Assembly: GCF_018139565.1 (NCBI RefSeq)
Contig: NZ_JAGSPK010000004.1
Location: forward strand, 1 to 64,000
Reading direction: 5' to 3'
DNA from: Cognatundibacterium rivi
GTDB lineage: Bacteria > Pseudomonadota > Gammaproteobacteria > Burkholderiales > Burkholderiaceae_D
Length of the DNA stretch: 64,000 nt
The notes beneath the pieces are model-generated. The model searched no databases, had not been told where the DNA came from, and was given only the letters and a program-made list of their open reading frames with translations. This document shows, one piece after another, positions 35,168 through 43,727 of this stretch. Every line of letters begins with the position of its first letter. Positions within the stretch are counted from its first letter, which is position 1. A program made the position numbers and the translations under genes.

Positions 35168-36237
35168 ATCGTGTCAGTTTGTCGTTTTAACTCTATTGGT
35201 AAGGATATTTCTACAAAGAAGAGATTGTCCGTGCGTGACCAGTGCACCCTGGCACGATCAGCATAAATCGTATTAAAACGCTCGCGCAAATTTGTTAATC
35301 CCAAGCCGATACCGCTATCCGTGCTTACTTTATCTGAAACGGGATTTTCTACACGGATATGTAGCCATCCGTCTTGGCCACAGATGCTGGCGCTAATCAA
35401 GCCGCCTTTAGGCAATTGCCGTACGCCATGTTTGATCGCATTTTCAAATAAGGGTTGTAAACTCATTGGCGGTATTAATGCACGATCAGTATGATCAACT
35501 TGTATATCGATTTGTAATTTCTGGCCGTAACGGATTTTTTCTACCGCCAGAAAATGTTCGCATAGGTCAAGTTCTTCTCTGACAGTGATTGCGGTGTGTT
35601 CAGACAAGGCCAGCGTTTTTCTGAAAAAATCTGCGAGGGAAATTACCATGTTTCTGGCGCCAGCAGGATCAATGCTTGTCAGTGCACTGATGGAGTTGAG
35701 GCTGTTGAATAAAAAGTGAGGATCAATTTGTGTACGTAAAAGCTGTAATTCCGCATCACGGGCAAACAGGCGGGAAGCAGCCTCTCGACGTTCTGCTTCG
35801 CGCAAATTATCAAAACTAATAAGGACATCGTAGGCCAACAAGGAAAGCAAATACAGTGCGAATCCTGTAGCGAGAATAATTGCTGCGAGTTGGTTCGAGA
35901 TAACGAGTACAGCTTCCTTACCGGTCACGGAAATGAGAGCCATATTCCAGATTTCGCATATGCCTAACAGCAGGATGCCTGAAACCATCGCACTGCTGCC
36001 GAACATCAGAAACGTCAGAAAAATAGAACGTCTGGATAAGGGAAGTGTCCGGCAAATGTAATACGACGACGTCGCCACAAAACCGAAAATCAGTGACACG
36101 GGCAGAGCGAAAGTCAGGGCGTAAATCCACTGGCACAATCCAGCGGAAACCAGGAGCCTGGAAAATAAAGCGCCTACTAACAGCCAGATTGCGACATACC
36201 AGAGAAAACGGCGGAAATCGGACAGAATCGGATGCAT
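35164..36237 (-). CDS. LytS/AlgZ-type sensor histidine kinase
   Basis: A 357-aa inner-membrane kinase. The first 140 residues hold four to five membrane segments with almost no periplasmic domain, then a coiled coil and the His_kinase domain with phospho-acceptor His174 in TQIDPHFLFNSLNSISAL. The ATPase part has LQPLFENAIKHGV (N box) and GIGLGLTNLRERF (G box). With the LytTR regulator it forms a two-component system. The lack of a sensor domain suggests that the adjacent LiaF-like proteins provide the input. Confidence 0.92.
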   Translation of the reverse strand: MHPILSDFRRFLWYVAIWLLVGALFSRLLVSAGLCQWIYALTFALPVSLIFGFVATSSYYICRTLPLSRRSIFLTFLMFGSSAMVSGILLLGICEIWNMALISVTGKEAVLVISNQLAAIILATGFALYLLSLLAYDVLISFDNLREAERREAASRLFARDAELQLLRTQIDPHFLFNSLNSISALTSIDPAGARNMVISLADFFRKTLALSEHTAITVREELDLCEHFLAVEKIRYGQKLQIDIQVDHTDRALIPPMSLQPLFENAIKHGVRQLPKGGLISASICGQDGWLHIRVENPVSDKVSTDSGIGLGLTNLRERFNTIYADRARVHWSRTDNLFFVEISLPIELKRQTDTI

Positions 36238-36252
36238 GTGAGTTCTCGAGCG

Positions 36253-36948
36253 TCAGTTCTTCACTTCGACTCCGCCCATGATGGCATATCCCTGCAGGTA
36301 CAATTTTTTATCGCGTACCATCGGCGGTACGGTCTTATCTTCGAACCCACCCAGAATGGGTACTCCCTGAGAAATGACTGTCCAGTCGTGGGGGATTTTT
36401 AATTCTATTCCTCCCCACATCGCAAAGACATTTAAGGTCGCTTCGTTTTGCAAACCGGCATTACGCAGATCAAGTTCGATACCACCCATCACCGCGGTCA
36501 GCTCGCCACCGCGGAAATCCGGTGTGGAGTTCTGCATTTTCGCGCCGCTCATAATTGCGGAGATATTGCTCTCCGCTTGCTGATTGCTGCTTCCTGTGGC
36601 CGGATTGGAATAAGATGTACTGCTATTTATCTTATCCTTGAAAATAATCATCAGACCTGCAGCGATAATAAAAACTGGCCACCAGTCACGCATTCTGAAG
36701 TAAACGATACCCAGATGTTGCAGCGTCAGCAGCGCGCCTAAGGCAACGAAACCTGCGCCGATAAGACGACCGGAGGTATTCTGACTGCGGGAAATTTTGA
36801 GCATGCCGACCAGAATAAATACCATAGGCCAGAACTGGAAAAACTGACGCGTACTGAAAATATCTAAATTATCTACCAGTGCCAATGCACCAAAAATTAA
36901 TAACAGAACGCCAAAGAATACCTGGGTTTGCGGTTGTCGCTTACTCAT
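36253..36948 (-). CDS. LiaF/YvqF-like membrane protein
   Basis: A 231-aa protein with about four hydrophobic segments in the first 110 residues and a C-terminal beta-rich domain bearing repeated GGxE/MGGIEL/GGIELKIP/MGGVEV blocks, the hallmark of LiaF (cell-wall-active antibiotics response). In Firmicutes LiaF inhibits the LiaS kinase until wall stress. Here it sits 15 bp upstream of a LytS-type kinase, so a similar negative role is plausible but unproven. Confidence 0.85.
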   Translation of the reverse strand: MSKRQPQTQVFFGVLLLIFGALALVDNLDIFSTRQFFQFWPMVFILVGMLKISRSQNTSGRLIGAGFVALGALLTLQHLGIVYFRMRDWWPVFIIAAGLMIIFKDKINSSTSYSNPATGSSNQQAESNISAIMSGAKMQNSTPDFRGGELTAVMGGIELDLRNAGLQNEATLNVFAMWGGIELKIPHDWTVISQGVPILGGFEDKTVPPMVRDKKLYLQGYAIMGGVEVKN

Positions 36949-36981
36949 GATGTGAACTCCACGGATGAACGGATAATAAAA

Positions 36982-37335
36982 TTACTGACGTGTTGAAAGC
37001 AGACCAGCAACGATACTTTTGATGCCAACGGCAATCAAAACAACTGGCCAGCTAGTGGCGAATGTCCAGCCCCACAGATTTTCTACAGATGCGTATACCC
37101 AGAAAGCCAGAATAACGGTGCAACAACCATTCGCAATATTCTGGGGCTGGCGTGAGCTAAGCATTTCAATCAGACCAAAACATCCCATCAGCGCTGGCAT
37201 GATGTACCAATAATCAGCCAGATCAGAAACACGCATTTTTTCTGCAAGAAACAGAACGCCTATCGTGACCAGTACGGTACCAAGCAAAAAGTTTTTTCTG
37301 TGTCGCGTTTGAGGTTCTTCATGTTCTCGGCTCAT
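36982..37335 (-). CDS. LiaI/DUF5668-like small membrane protein, first gene of the LiaF-kinase operon
   Basis: A 117-aa protein with four hydrophobic segments following a short charged N-terminus (MSREHEEPQTRHRKN). Segment composition and the VLFLAEKMRVSDLADYWYIMPAL-type spacing match the transmembrane half of LiaF-like proteins, so it may be a partner or a paralogue lacking the soluble domain. It is 33 bp upstream of the LiaF-like gene on the same strand. Confidence 0.75.
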   Translation of the reverse strand: MSREHEEPQTRHRKNFLLGTVLVTIGVLFLAEKMRVSDLADYWYIMPALMGCFGLIEMLSSRQPQNIANGCCTVILAFWVYASVENLWGWTFATSWPVVLIAVGIKSIVAGLLSTRQ

Positions 37336-37613
37336 CTCAACTCCTTGATCAATAATTCTGTAGACAGAATAAAGATAAACCGTATCACGATGCTTGTCGC
37401 ATATTTATCGGTGAATAGCGCTGCTTTGTCGGTGAATGACGATTTTCGGATTTTTTTACTAAAAGCAGGCGGATACGGGAGAGCACTGTAACTATTACAG
37501 GTACCTCGAGCAATATCAGAGTAATTGCGTTGCCGGTTACTATTTGCTGAGCCGCGTCAGAAAGAGAGGGCGTAGCAAGCCTGAAGGAGCGGAGGGCAGA
37601 AAAGTGTGGAGAC

Positions 37614-37985
37614 TTAACTGAGCAGTTGGTTGAAGTCGTCGGCTTTTCTGACGACGCGTCGGGAGGCTGTGCCGAATATATTGTGGGTTTCCTCGACAAC
37701 GTATTCGTTCGATCCCCGGGTGCAGTACATTAAGCCGCGAAAATTGGTTCCTAAGTAAGCGAAGGGCGCAACCTTGGTTTTTACCGGAGAGTCATCCCCC
37801 AGCAATGCCCGTAGTTTGCGCTCGACATCGTACAGGCTTCTTTCATTGAGTGAGACTTTGGCGCCTTTTGGTGTCGGAAAACTGGTCACAAAGGACGGGT
37901 TTTGCCCCATGGGATTAGTGAAGGTGATTTTAATTCCTAATTTCAGAAATTTGGAAATCGCGAAAAAATCATTTTCATCATACAT
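37614..37985 (-). CDS. hypothetical protein, 123 aa
   Basis: A soluble mixed alpha/beta protein with no signal peptide or membrane segment. It contains a central segment VSLNERSLYDVERKLRALLG and a tail RRVVRKADDFNQLLS. The ATG is preceded by GGGAGAGTTGCC, a good SD. It stands alone between the LiaF cluster and the spermidine-synthase-like gene. I do not recognise it. Confidence 0.65.
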   Translation of the reverse strand: MYDENDFFAISKFLKLGIKITFTNPMGQNPSFVTSFPTPKGAKVSLNERSLYDVERKLRALLGDDSPVKTKVAPFAYLGTNFRGLMYCTRGSNEYVVEETHNIFGTASRRVVRKADDFNQLLS

Positions 37986-38161
37986 GGCAACTCTCCCTGA
38001 ACCGATGTTCTGTACTTGTTCTTCTCAGAAGTGATATTCAAAGCTTGCCAGAAATCCCCTGTTTTTACAATCTGCACAGAATAAAAAAGCAGCAACCTAT
38101 GATGTATCGCAGAAGTTATATCTCTGTCTAGATCGAAGGCGCAAACGACATGTGCATGCCG

Positions 38162-39091
38162 TCACGCCTGCACAGATAATTTCCATTCTGCATAGCTTTG
38201 CGGCACATTCGGATCGGTGACCAGTATCCCGCGCAGGCTTTGTTTGATGGCGTCGATAACGTCTTCACTGTTTGTCGCTGATGGCGTTATCTGGTGCCAG
38301 TGAAGGGGAATCTTTGTCAGCCCCAGACTTTCATGCACCCCGTTTAGTTTTTCGGCGCTGGCGATCAGTTGATCCTGCCCAGTCTGTTGTTTGCTGGCGA
38401 ATACAATCAGGTTGTAGCTGTCGTAGGATTTCAGCCAGCGTAACTGATGGGAAAACTGGGTGTACAGCATCTCCAGCATTGGCGATAGTGTGCTCGGCTT
38501 TCCCCATACATTGGCAATCAGTATACCGCGCGCATGTAAATTCCGGTAACAGTGTGCGTAAAATGCAGCGTTATTCAATGCGGGTACCAGCCCTTCAGTG
38601 TCGTAGGCATCCAGAAAAATCACATCGGCCTGTTCGGTTTGGCGCGGTAACCATTCAGCTGCATCCGCATGAATCACCGTCAGCCGCTCATCATCGGGTG
38701 GTACAAAAAATTGTTCCCGCATTGCGATCACATCGGCGTTGATTTCAATTGCCGTGATGCGGCAATCCGGCAGATGGCGGTAGCAGTATTTGACCAGCGA
38801 GCCACCACCAAGACCGATCAGAATAATATGTTTCGGCGCCGGATTGAACAACAGAAATCCCATCATGATTCGGGAATACGCACAGAGTAAGCGTTGCGGT
38901 TCATCCAGCTTCATCGCGCTTTGCATACACGCCGGTGTCAGATACATCATGCGCAGACCATCATCATCAAGAAAAAACGGCTTACCGCGATGCTGATCTG
39001 AAAGTGCTTGTAAATGCTTGCGATGAATCACTTCTTCTGCTGGCAGCTGGTTCAGAAAAAGGCGGGACAAGCTCTGACGTGGCTTCGACAT
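38162..39091 (-). CDS. spermidine-synthase-like (SpeE fold) methyltransferase-like protein
   Basis: A 309-aa protein from the ATG at 39091 (MSKPRQSLSRLF); a longer reading has a Gln-repeat start that looks non-coding. The Rossmann fold of aminopropyl/methyltransferases is clear: ILIGLGGGSLVKYCYRHLP, ITAIEINADVI and DVIFLDAYDTEGLVPALNN, where the DAYD Asp corresponds to the catalytic position. The N-terminal putrescine-binding beta domain is reduced, so polyamine synthesis is not certain. It lies 22 bp downstream of the ParB-like gene, likely one operon. Confidence 0.75.
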   Translation of the reverse strand: MSKPRQSLSRLFLNQLPAEEVIHRKHLQALSDQHRGKPFFLDDDGLRMMYLTPACMQSAMKLDEPQRLLCAYSRIMMGFLLFNPAPKHIILIGLGGGSLVKYCYRHLPDCRITAIEINADVIAMREQFFVPPDDERLTVIHADAAEWLPRQTEQADVIFLDAYDTEGLVPALNNAAFYAHCYRNLHARGILIANVWGKPSTLSPMLEMLYTQFSHQLRWLKSYDSYNLIVFASKQQTGQDQLIASAEKLNGVHESLGLTKIPLHWHQITPSATNSEDVIDAIKQSLRGILVTDPNVPQSYAEWKLSVQA

Positions 39092-39113
39092 GACTATCCT
39101 GACACTCTCTGCA

Positions 39114-39959
39114 TTAGTTCGTTGCTGTTGCTGCTGACAAGGCGGCATTCAACTGTGTGATCTTTTCTATGAGCGCCGCGTTTTCGGCCTCGAGTGCTTT
39201 AATCCGTTGCTGAAGAATGACAGATTCGCTGACCTGATCCATCGCTCCGTTATTGGTATCAGACGGATTTTCTGCGTCTTGAGAATCAGGAAGCTTGCTC
39301 GTTTTTGCGGGCGCTTTTTGCTCGCGTATTTTTTCGCGGACCTGTTTGGCTGCTTGTTGTAATTCTTTACGTCCCCCGGCGACTGCGGCTGCTTGTTCAT
39401 TGCTTGGCAGTGTCGCAACGGCAGCCGCAGCGCTGATGGAAATTGTGCCATCGCGTACCGCCTGAACCAGTTCCGGCGCTGCTGCACGCTGAATTTTTTC
39501 GATCTGTAAAACAGCGTTGCTGCTGATACCGGCGACCCGGGCAATGTCCTGACGACTTTGCGTAGGTTTCACTACGGGAACAGCGATGTCTGTTTCTTCA
39601 TTCCCTGATGTGCCATTTTCATCTTGCGCTTTGATGCGCATAGAAATAATTTCTTTTTTTCGCAGCGCTAACATGCCGCGCTGAAAATCGGAAACGCTGC
39701 GGCGTGCCAGATGATTATCGATCATCCATAACTGCACATCTTCGAGATCATTAAAATGATCGTTTTGTATCGTCTTGAAAGGAATGTTGTGGCGCTGGCA
39801 GATCGCATAACGATTGTGCCCGTCAATCAGAACCTCACCCCAGAGTACCAGTGCATCACGGCAGCCTTCGGTGAGTATGCTGCGTTCCAGCGCTGCATAT
39901 TCGTGTTCAGTCAGAGGGTCAATATAGGCGCGTAGCCCTTCGTGAATAATGATGCTCAT
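39114..39959 (-). CDS. ParB/sulfiredoxin-domain DNA-binding-like protein
   Basis: A 281-aa protein from the ATG at 39959. The N-terminal ParB-like domain has ALVLWGEVLIDGHNRYAICQRH (a GHNRY form of box II rather than the GERR of chromosomal ParB), then an HTH-like segment SRQDIARVAGISSNAVLQIEKIQ, an Ala-rich region and a C-terminal coiled coil (about residues 240-275). No parA or parS cluster is near, so chromosome partition is unlikely. Such orphan forms are common on phages and accessory elements; some hydrolyse CTP or act as transcription factors. It is followed by the SpeE-like gene. Confidence 0.75.
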   Translation of the reverse strand: MSIIIHEGLRAYIDPLTEHEYAALERSILTEGCRDALVLWGEVLIDGHNRYAICQRHNIPFKTIQNDHFNDLEDVQLWMIDNHLARRSVSDFQRGMLALRKKEIISMRIKAQDENGTSGNEETDIAVPVVKPTQSRQDIARVAGISSNAVLQIEKIQRAAAPELVQAVRDGTISISAAAAVATLPSNEQAAAVAGGRKELQQAAKQVREKIREQKAPAKTSKLPDSQDAENPSDTNNGAMDQVSESVILQQRIKALEAENAALIEKITQLNAALSAATATN

Positions 39960-40040
39960 AAAACCAGCCTTGCAGTGTTTCGGGGAAGGTCGCATTGTAG
40001 CCGAGAAAAAGCATGGATTTCCGCTTGTCGATCGCGAGTT

Positions 40041-40226
40041 ATGGCGAATGTTTGTGCGGCCTCACGTGTACAATGCGATCTGAAACAGTTGCCACTCAGA
40101 TGTGGCTTCGCATCCGGGCAGATGCGTCAATGCTGCGGTGATCCTGATCGTGTGCTGACTTACCGCTGCCGGAGATGTCTGGCGCTATTCATCACGCGCC
40201 GGATGGCATGCAATCAATGTAAATAA
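40041..40226 (+). CDS. possible small Cys-rich protein, 61 aa
   Basis: A 61-codon frame starting ATG at 40041 with 8 Cys. The last part CRRC-(11 residues)-CNQCK gives two CxxC pairs, the pattern of a zinc ribbon. It lies in the 307-bp gap between the ParB-like gene (minus) and the next plus-strand gene, with GCGAG upstream of the ATG as a weak SD. The family is unknown and it could be chance. Confidence 0.35.
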   Translation: MANVCAASRVQCDLKQLPLRCGFASGQMRQCCGDPDRVLTYRCRRCLALFITRRMACNQCK

Positions 40227-40266
40227 TATACATCGCGCGACAAGCGCTTTTCCCAAGGATCCCCTT

Positions 40267-40515
40267 ATGATGACCTATGAAGAATATCTGGATGAAGTCA
40301 CCACGCTGATGACAGAAAAATTTGATCTCACTGATGACGCTGCGATTAAGCACGTGATGCGCGCACAGGCGAATGATTTCTTTACGTTGCACGACGATCA
40401 TCCTGAAATGCGGACGCAGGAACGCGCAGAGCAGGATGCCCAGACCATTTACGATCAGCGCAATAAATCACGTCCGCATACACCGCCACAACGTACCAGC
40501 AAGCCGCGTAAGTGA
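40267..40515 (+). CDS. small acidic hypothetical protein, 82 aa
   Basis: Starts MMTYEEYLDEVTTLM at 40267 after GGATCCCC (weak SD). It is helical and acidic at the N-terminus and turns basic and Pro-rich at the end (RPHTPPQRTSKPRK). It ends 17 bp before the RIO kinase gene, suggesting an operon. I do not recognise a domain. Confidence 0.65.
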   Translation: MMTYEEYLDEVTTLMTEKFDLTDDAAIKHVMRAQANDFFTLHDDHPEMRTQERAEQDAQTIYDQRNKSRPHTPPQRTSKPRK

Positions 40516-40531
40516 ATATGACTGCGATGGC

Positions 40532-41377
40532 ATGAAAACACCAAAAAGACTACAGCCGCTGGTTGAAGAGGGCTTGATCGATGAAGTGCTGCGGCAGCTA
40601 ATGAGCGGCAAGGAAGCCACTGTCTATGTTGTTCGTAGCGGCGAAGATATTCGCTGTGCAAAAGTCTACAAAGAGGCGAGCCAGCGTAGTTTTAAACAAG
40701 CGGCTTCTTATCAGGAAGGGCGTAAGGTAAAAAACAGTCGCCAGGCCAGGGCGATGGAAAAAGGCACGCGTTATGGCCGTAAGATGCAGGAAGAAGTCTG
40801 GCAAAACGCCGAAGTCGATGCCCTTTATAAGTTAGCTGCAGCCGGTGTGAAAGTACCGACGCCTTATATTTGTTTTGAAGGCGTGTTATTGATGGAACTG
40901 GTGACCGACGCTGACGGCAATGCGGCGCCAAGGCTGAATGATATTGCCTTGTCGGCAGAGCTGGCATTGCAATATCACGCACAATTATTGCATCAGGTAG
41001 TGCTGATGTTGTGCGCAGGTGTTATTCATGGCGATTTATCCGAGTTCAATATTCTGGTTGATGGCGACGGCCCTGTCATCATCGATTTGCCGCAGGCGAT
41101 TGACGCTGCCAGCAATACCGAAGCGGCAGTGATGCTGGAGCGCGACGTGGCGAATCTGGCATCGTATTTCGGGCAGTTTGCACCGCAGTTGAATGACACT
41201 CAATATGGCAAAGAAATCTGGAAGTTGTATGTTGCAGGTCAGCTCACACCTGAAACGCCGTTAACTGGACATGTCGCCGCCGATACCCGTCCGGTGAATG
41301 TGGGCGAAGTGATGCGTGAAATTGAGTCGGCTATTCTGGAAGAGCAGGAAAGATTAAGGCGCCTCGCTGAGATGTAA
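40532..41377 (+). CDS. RIO-type serine protein kinase (PA4780-like)
   Basis: A 281-aa atypical kinase from the ATG at 40532. It has the nucleotide loop LMSGKEATVYVVRSGEDIRCAKVYK, a catalytic loop GVIHGDLSEFNILVDGDG and the metal loop PVIIDLPQAIDA (about residues 165-200), and the C-terminal AEM end. These bacterial RIO1 proteins phosphorylate unknown partners. It follows a small acidic gene and is closed by a terminator shared with the convergent phasin gene. Confidence 0.9.
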   Translation: MKTPKRLQPLVEEGLIDEVLRQLMSGKEATVYVVRSGEDIRCAKVYKEASQRSFKQAASYQEGRKVKNSRQARAMEKGTRYGRKMQEEVWQNAEVDALYKLAAAGVKVPTPYICFEGVLLMELVTDADGNAAPRLNDIALSAELALQYHAQLLHQVVLMLCAGVIHGDLSEFNILVDGDGPVIIDLPQAIDAASNTEAAVMLERDVANLASYFGQFAPQLNDTQYGKEIWKLYVAGQLTPETPLTGHVAADTRPVNVGEVMREIESAILEEQERLRRLAEM

Positions 41378-41450
41378 AAACAGGTGCGCAGTCTGATCGC
41401 GAAGAATCACAATGCGCTCTTACGCCTGACAAGGGTGGAATGAATGAAAT

Positions 41451-41486
41451 AAAAAAAATCCCGACAGAAGTGTATCGGGATTTTTT
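41451..41486. terminator. bidirectional terminator between the RIO kinase and phasin genes
   Basis: AAAATCCCGA pairs with TCGGGATTTT around CAGAAGTGTA, with A runs on the left and T runs on the right, serving both convergent genes. Confidence 0.93.
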
Positions 41487-41511
41487 ATTTCAGAGGCGTT
41501 GCAGCTTGTTG

Positions 41512-42498
41512 TTATTGGCGAACGCGTTTTTTCGCACCGGTTGCAGGGCTGGCTTTACCTTTATAGGCTGGTCTGCCGCCTGCTTGTGGAAAGGCAGGTT
41601 TATCGCCTTGCAGATTTTTAGTTGGCGGGAACGGAAATTTCACGGCCGATTTTTTTTCCAGAACTGCAGCCTTTGAGGATGCCTCTGCAGCTGTATTTGC
41701 CGTATTTACCGGAGCTACCACTTCTTTTATTTGTACTGATGTAGTAGGTGCAGCAGGGGATGTTTTCTGTACTTCTGCTATGGCTGATTTTGCTTCAGTC
41801 TGAGCCGGAATCGCTTTTGTCGCTACTGCTTTTTTGGTCGTTTTGGGAGCCGTCGCTTTTGTTGTCGGAACAGCGGCTTTTGCCGGTGTCGCAGGAGCGA
41901 CCGATTTTGCCACCACCTTTGCTACCGTTTTAGTTTTGCTGGTCGTTACCGCTGCTTTTTTTGTTGCTGCTGGCGGCTGACTGACGGTCTTTTTGTTAGC
42001 ACTGGCTTTCACATCCGGTTCTGGTAAAAGTGAAATTTGCTTAGCGCTGGTGCTGCTTTTGATTTTTACTGGAGATACCGTTTTTGTACTGACCGGGCTT
42101 GCGTTCAGTGATTTCTCCGCGACGACGGGTACCGCTTCGGTATTGGTGATTTTTACCGAAATCAGATTATTTTTACCTGCGTTGGCAAGATGCAGAAATG
42201 CTTCGCGCGTATCGCTGGAGATAGTCGCCAGTTCTTTGCCGTAGGCGAGCAAACTATCGATCTGAGGTTGTCGCTGCGTTTGTGCCAATGCTAATAATTC
42301 TTGAGGTCCGCTGCTTGATAATACCTGGCGAGAACTCGCGCTTACTTTTTCCACTGTGTCTTTGATTGTTGCGAAGTTGAGCGCAATCATTTTTTCAAGG
42401 CCTTGAAAGGCGGTGTTTGAGAATGATTGCAAAAGTTCCAGCTGTTTGCTCAGCTGCTCTTGCGCAACGACGGAAATTTGTGTTTGAATCAAAGGCAT
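41512..42498 (-). CDS. phasin-family protein with a histone-H1-like Lys/Ala tail
   Basis: A 328-aa protein. Residues about 1-115 match a phasin domain (SKQLELLQSFSNTAFQGLEKM, LALAQTQRQPQIDSLLAYGKE, TREAFLHLANAG) that coats polyhydroxyalkanoate granules. From about residue 120 the sequence becomes Lys/Ala/Thr/Pro-rich low complexity (KTVAKVVAKSVAPATPAKAA), like PhaF-type phasins whose basic tail ties granules to the nucleoid. It ends in basic GAKKRVRQ. No PHA synthase is in the window. Monocistronic. Confidence 0.85.
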   Translation of the reverse strand: MPLIQTQISVVAQEQLSKQLELLQSFSNTAFQGLEKMIALNFATIKDTVEKVSASSRQVLSSSGPQELLALAQTQRQPQIDSLLAYGKELATISSDTREAFLHLANAGKNNLISVKITNTEAVPVVAEKSLNASPVSTKTVSPVKIKSSTSAKQISLLPEPDVKASANKKTVSQPPAATKKAAVTTSKTKTVAKVVAKSVAPATPAKAAVPTTKATAPKTTKKAVATKAIPAQTEAKSAIAEVQKTSPAAPTTSVQIKEVVAPVNTANTAAEASSKAAVLEKKSAVKFPFPPTKNLQGDKPAFPQAGGRPAYKGKASPATGAKKRVRQ

Positions 42499-42790
42499 GA
42501 ATCTCTCCTTAAAGGTGGATAAGACGTTTCAAGCGTTAATTTTGATCAGGAACGCCTGGTAAAGTGATCGCACAAATGAATCTTGAAATGATCGGTAAAA
42601 CTGACCGCTAACAACGCAGCAGGAACAATCGTTTCTATTCCTCTTCGCTTTGCGCATTCACTTTGATCCGGTAGCTCTTCAAAAATGGCGCAATGCCGCA
42701 ATCCGCATTCTAACCTTGGATCTGCCTCTCTGCCATTAAAAAATATTGCAGTGCAATAAAATATCTCTTTTACGTTTGATGGAAAATGAC

Positions 42791-43162
42791 ATGGCGAATG
42801 AATTCGCAACGACAGACAGCCTGAATGATTTACGTGCGCAATTGCGTCAATTTACGGCGGAACGCCAGTGGGAACAGTTTCATACCCCAAAAAATCTGGC
42901 GAGCGCCCTGATTGTGGAAGCGGCTGAATTACTGGAACCTTTTCAGTGGCTGAACAATGGCAAGGCCGATGAACTCGGCGCGGAAAAATTACAGGCGGTG
43001 CGGCATGAAATGGCCGACGTTATGGCATACCTGATCATGCTGGCAGATCAGTTAAATATTGACCTCATTGCGGCGACGAATGAAAAAATTCAGTTGAATG
43101 CGCGGAAGTATCCGAGTGATATCGTTCGTGGTGATGCTCGCAAGTACAACGAATATGAGTGA
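42791..43162 (+). CDS. MazG-like nucleotide pyrophosphohydrolase
   Basis: A 123-aa all-alpha enzyme from the ATG at 42791, chosen because GGAAAA lies 7 nt upstream; ATG at 42779 is the alternative. The metal-binding EAAELLEPFQWL and EMADVMAYLIMLAD motifs match the dCTPase/RS21-C6 subgroup of MazG-like proteins, and KIQLNARKYPSDIVRGDARKY is the conserved end. It cleaves NTPs or dNTPs to monophosphates, probably cleaning damaged nucleotides. The 292 bp upstream shows no other credible gene. Confidence 0.88.
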   Translation: MANEFATTDSLNDLRAQLRQFTAERQWEQFHTPKNLASALIVEAAELLEPFQWLNNGKADELGAEKLQAVRHEMADVMAYLIMLADQLNIDLIAATNEKIQLNARKYPSDIVRGDARKYNEYE

Positions 43163-43186
43163 TCCGATTGCGTCGTCAGATAGGGC

Positions 43187-43657
43187 TTAAGCAACTCTGA
43201 AGAAACTACTCAGCGGGTCATTTTCCAGTGTTCTTTTGGCTTTTTCTAAAAATACCGTGTGCTGAAAATCTTGCATGGAAAATGGAAAACCTTTGGCGGT
43301 CAGCCACGCACAAGCTTCTTCCGTGGTCGTGCAGACATAAAAATCGTCACCAGGAACAATGCCGGAGTTACGTTGCACGATATCCAGATGAAACCGGCTT
43401 GGGCATACGAAAGCGATGCACTGACAGCCATGCGTAATGGCCCAGTCACGCATCGACGTATAAGCTTTTAAAGCGACGGTGGGAGCCATTTCCCAATATT
43501 CACCTTGCGCCAGGCTTGCCCATGCTACACCCGTCGGAGCGATTGCTTTATAGTCTTCAAACATGGCTCTGACACCCTGTTCATTAAAATTGCCTGCAAA
43601 AGCGCGTACAACCACGTTACGCACCCGACTCACTTCCCACTCGCCGTGTATCTTCAT
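43187..43657 (-). CDS. hypothetical protein with a possible STAS/SpoIIAA-like fold
   Basis: A 156-aa soluble protein. The layout (RNVVVRAFAGNFNEQGVRAMFEDY, WASLAQGEYWEMAPTVALKAYTSMRDWAITHGCQCIAFV, ending TTEEACAWLTAKGF) is reminiscent of SpoIIAA-like STAS proteins, with short beta strands and the acidic TEEAxxWLxxxGF end. The assignment is inference from shape only. Convergent with the MazG-like gene. Direct repeats lie upstream at 43728-43755. Confidence 0.6.
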   Translation of the reverse strand: MKIHGEWEVSRVRNVVVRAFAGNFNEQGVRAMFEDYKAIAPTGVAWASLAQGEYWEMAPTVALKAYTSMRDWAITHGCQCIAFVCPSRFHLDIVQRNSGIVPGDDFYVCTTTEEACAWLTAKGFPFSMQDFQHTVFLEKAKRTLENDPLSSFFRVA

Positions 43658-43727
43658 TATTTCACCTGTAAAGCCAGCTGGAATTTTAATATTGAATTGA
43701 GTGCACTATGTGAAAACAATCGTTAAG

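Noticed and set aside
34415-36237. Identification as the Firmicutes LiaSR pair
   Set aside because: The kinase is LytS type and the regulator is LytTR, not NarL type, so the lia names for kinase and regulator do not apply.
37385-37699. 104-aa minus frame beside the 37614-37985 gene
   Set aside because: It overlaps a frame with better start and SD; composition is Ser/Thr/Pro-rich with no recognisable pattern.
39114-39959. Chromosomal parB with a nearby origin
   Set aside because: No parA, no parS-like palindromes and no dnaA or gidAB genes nearby; box II differs from chromosomal ParB.
42546-42809. 87-aa minus frame upstream of the phasin gene
   Set aside because: It overlaps the MazG-like start on the opposite strand, lacks an SD and shows no coding pattern.
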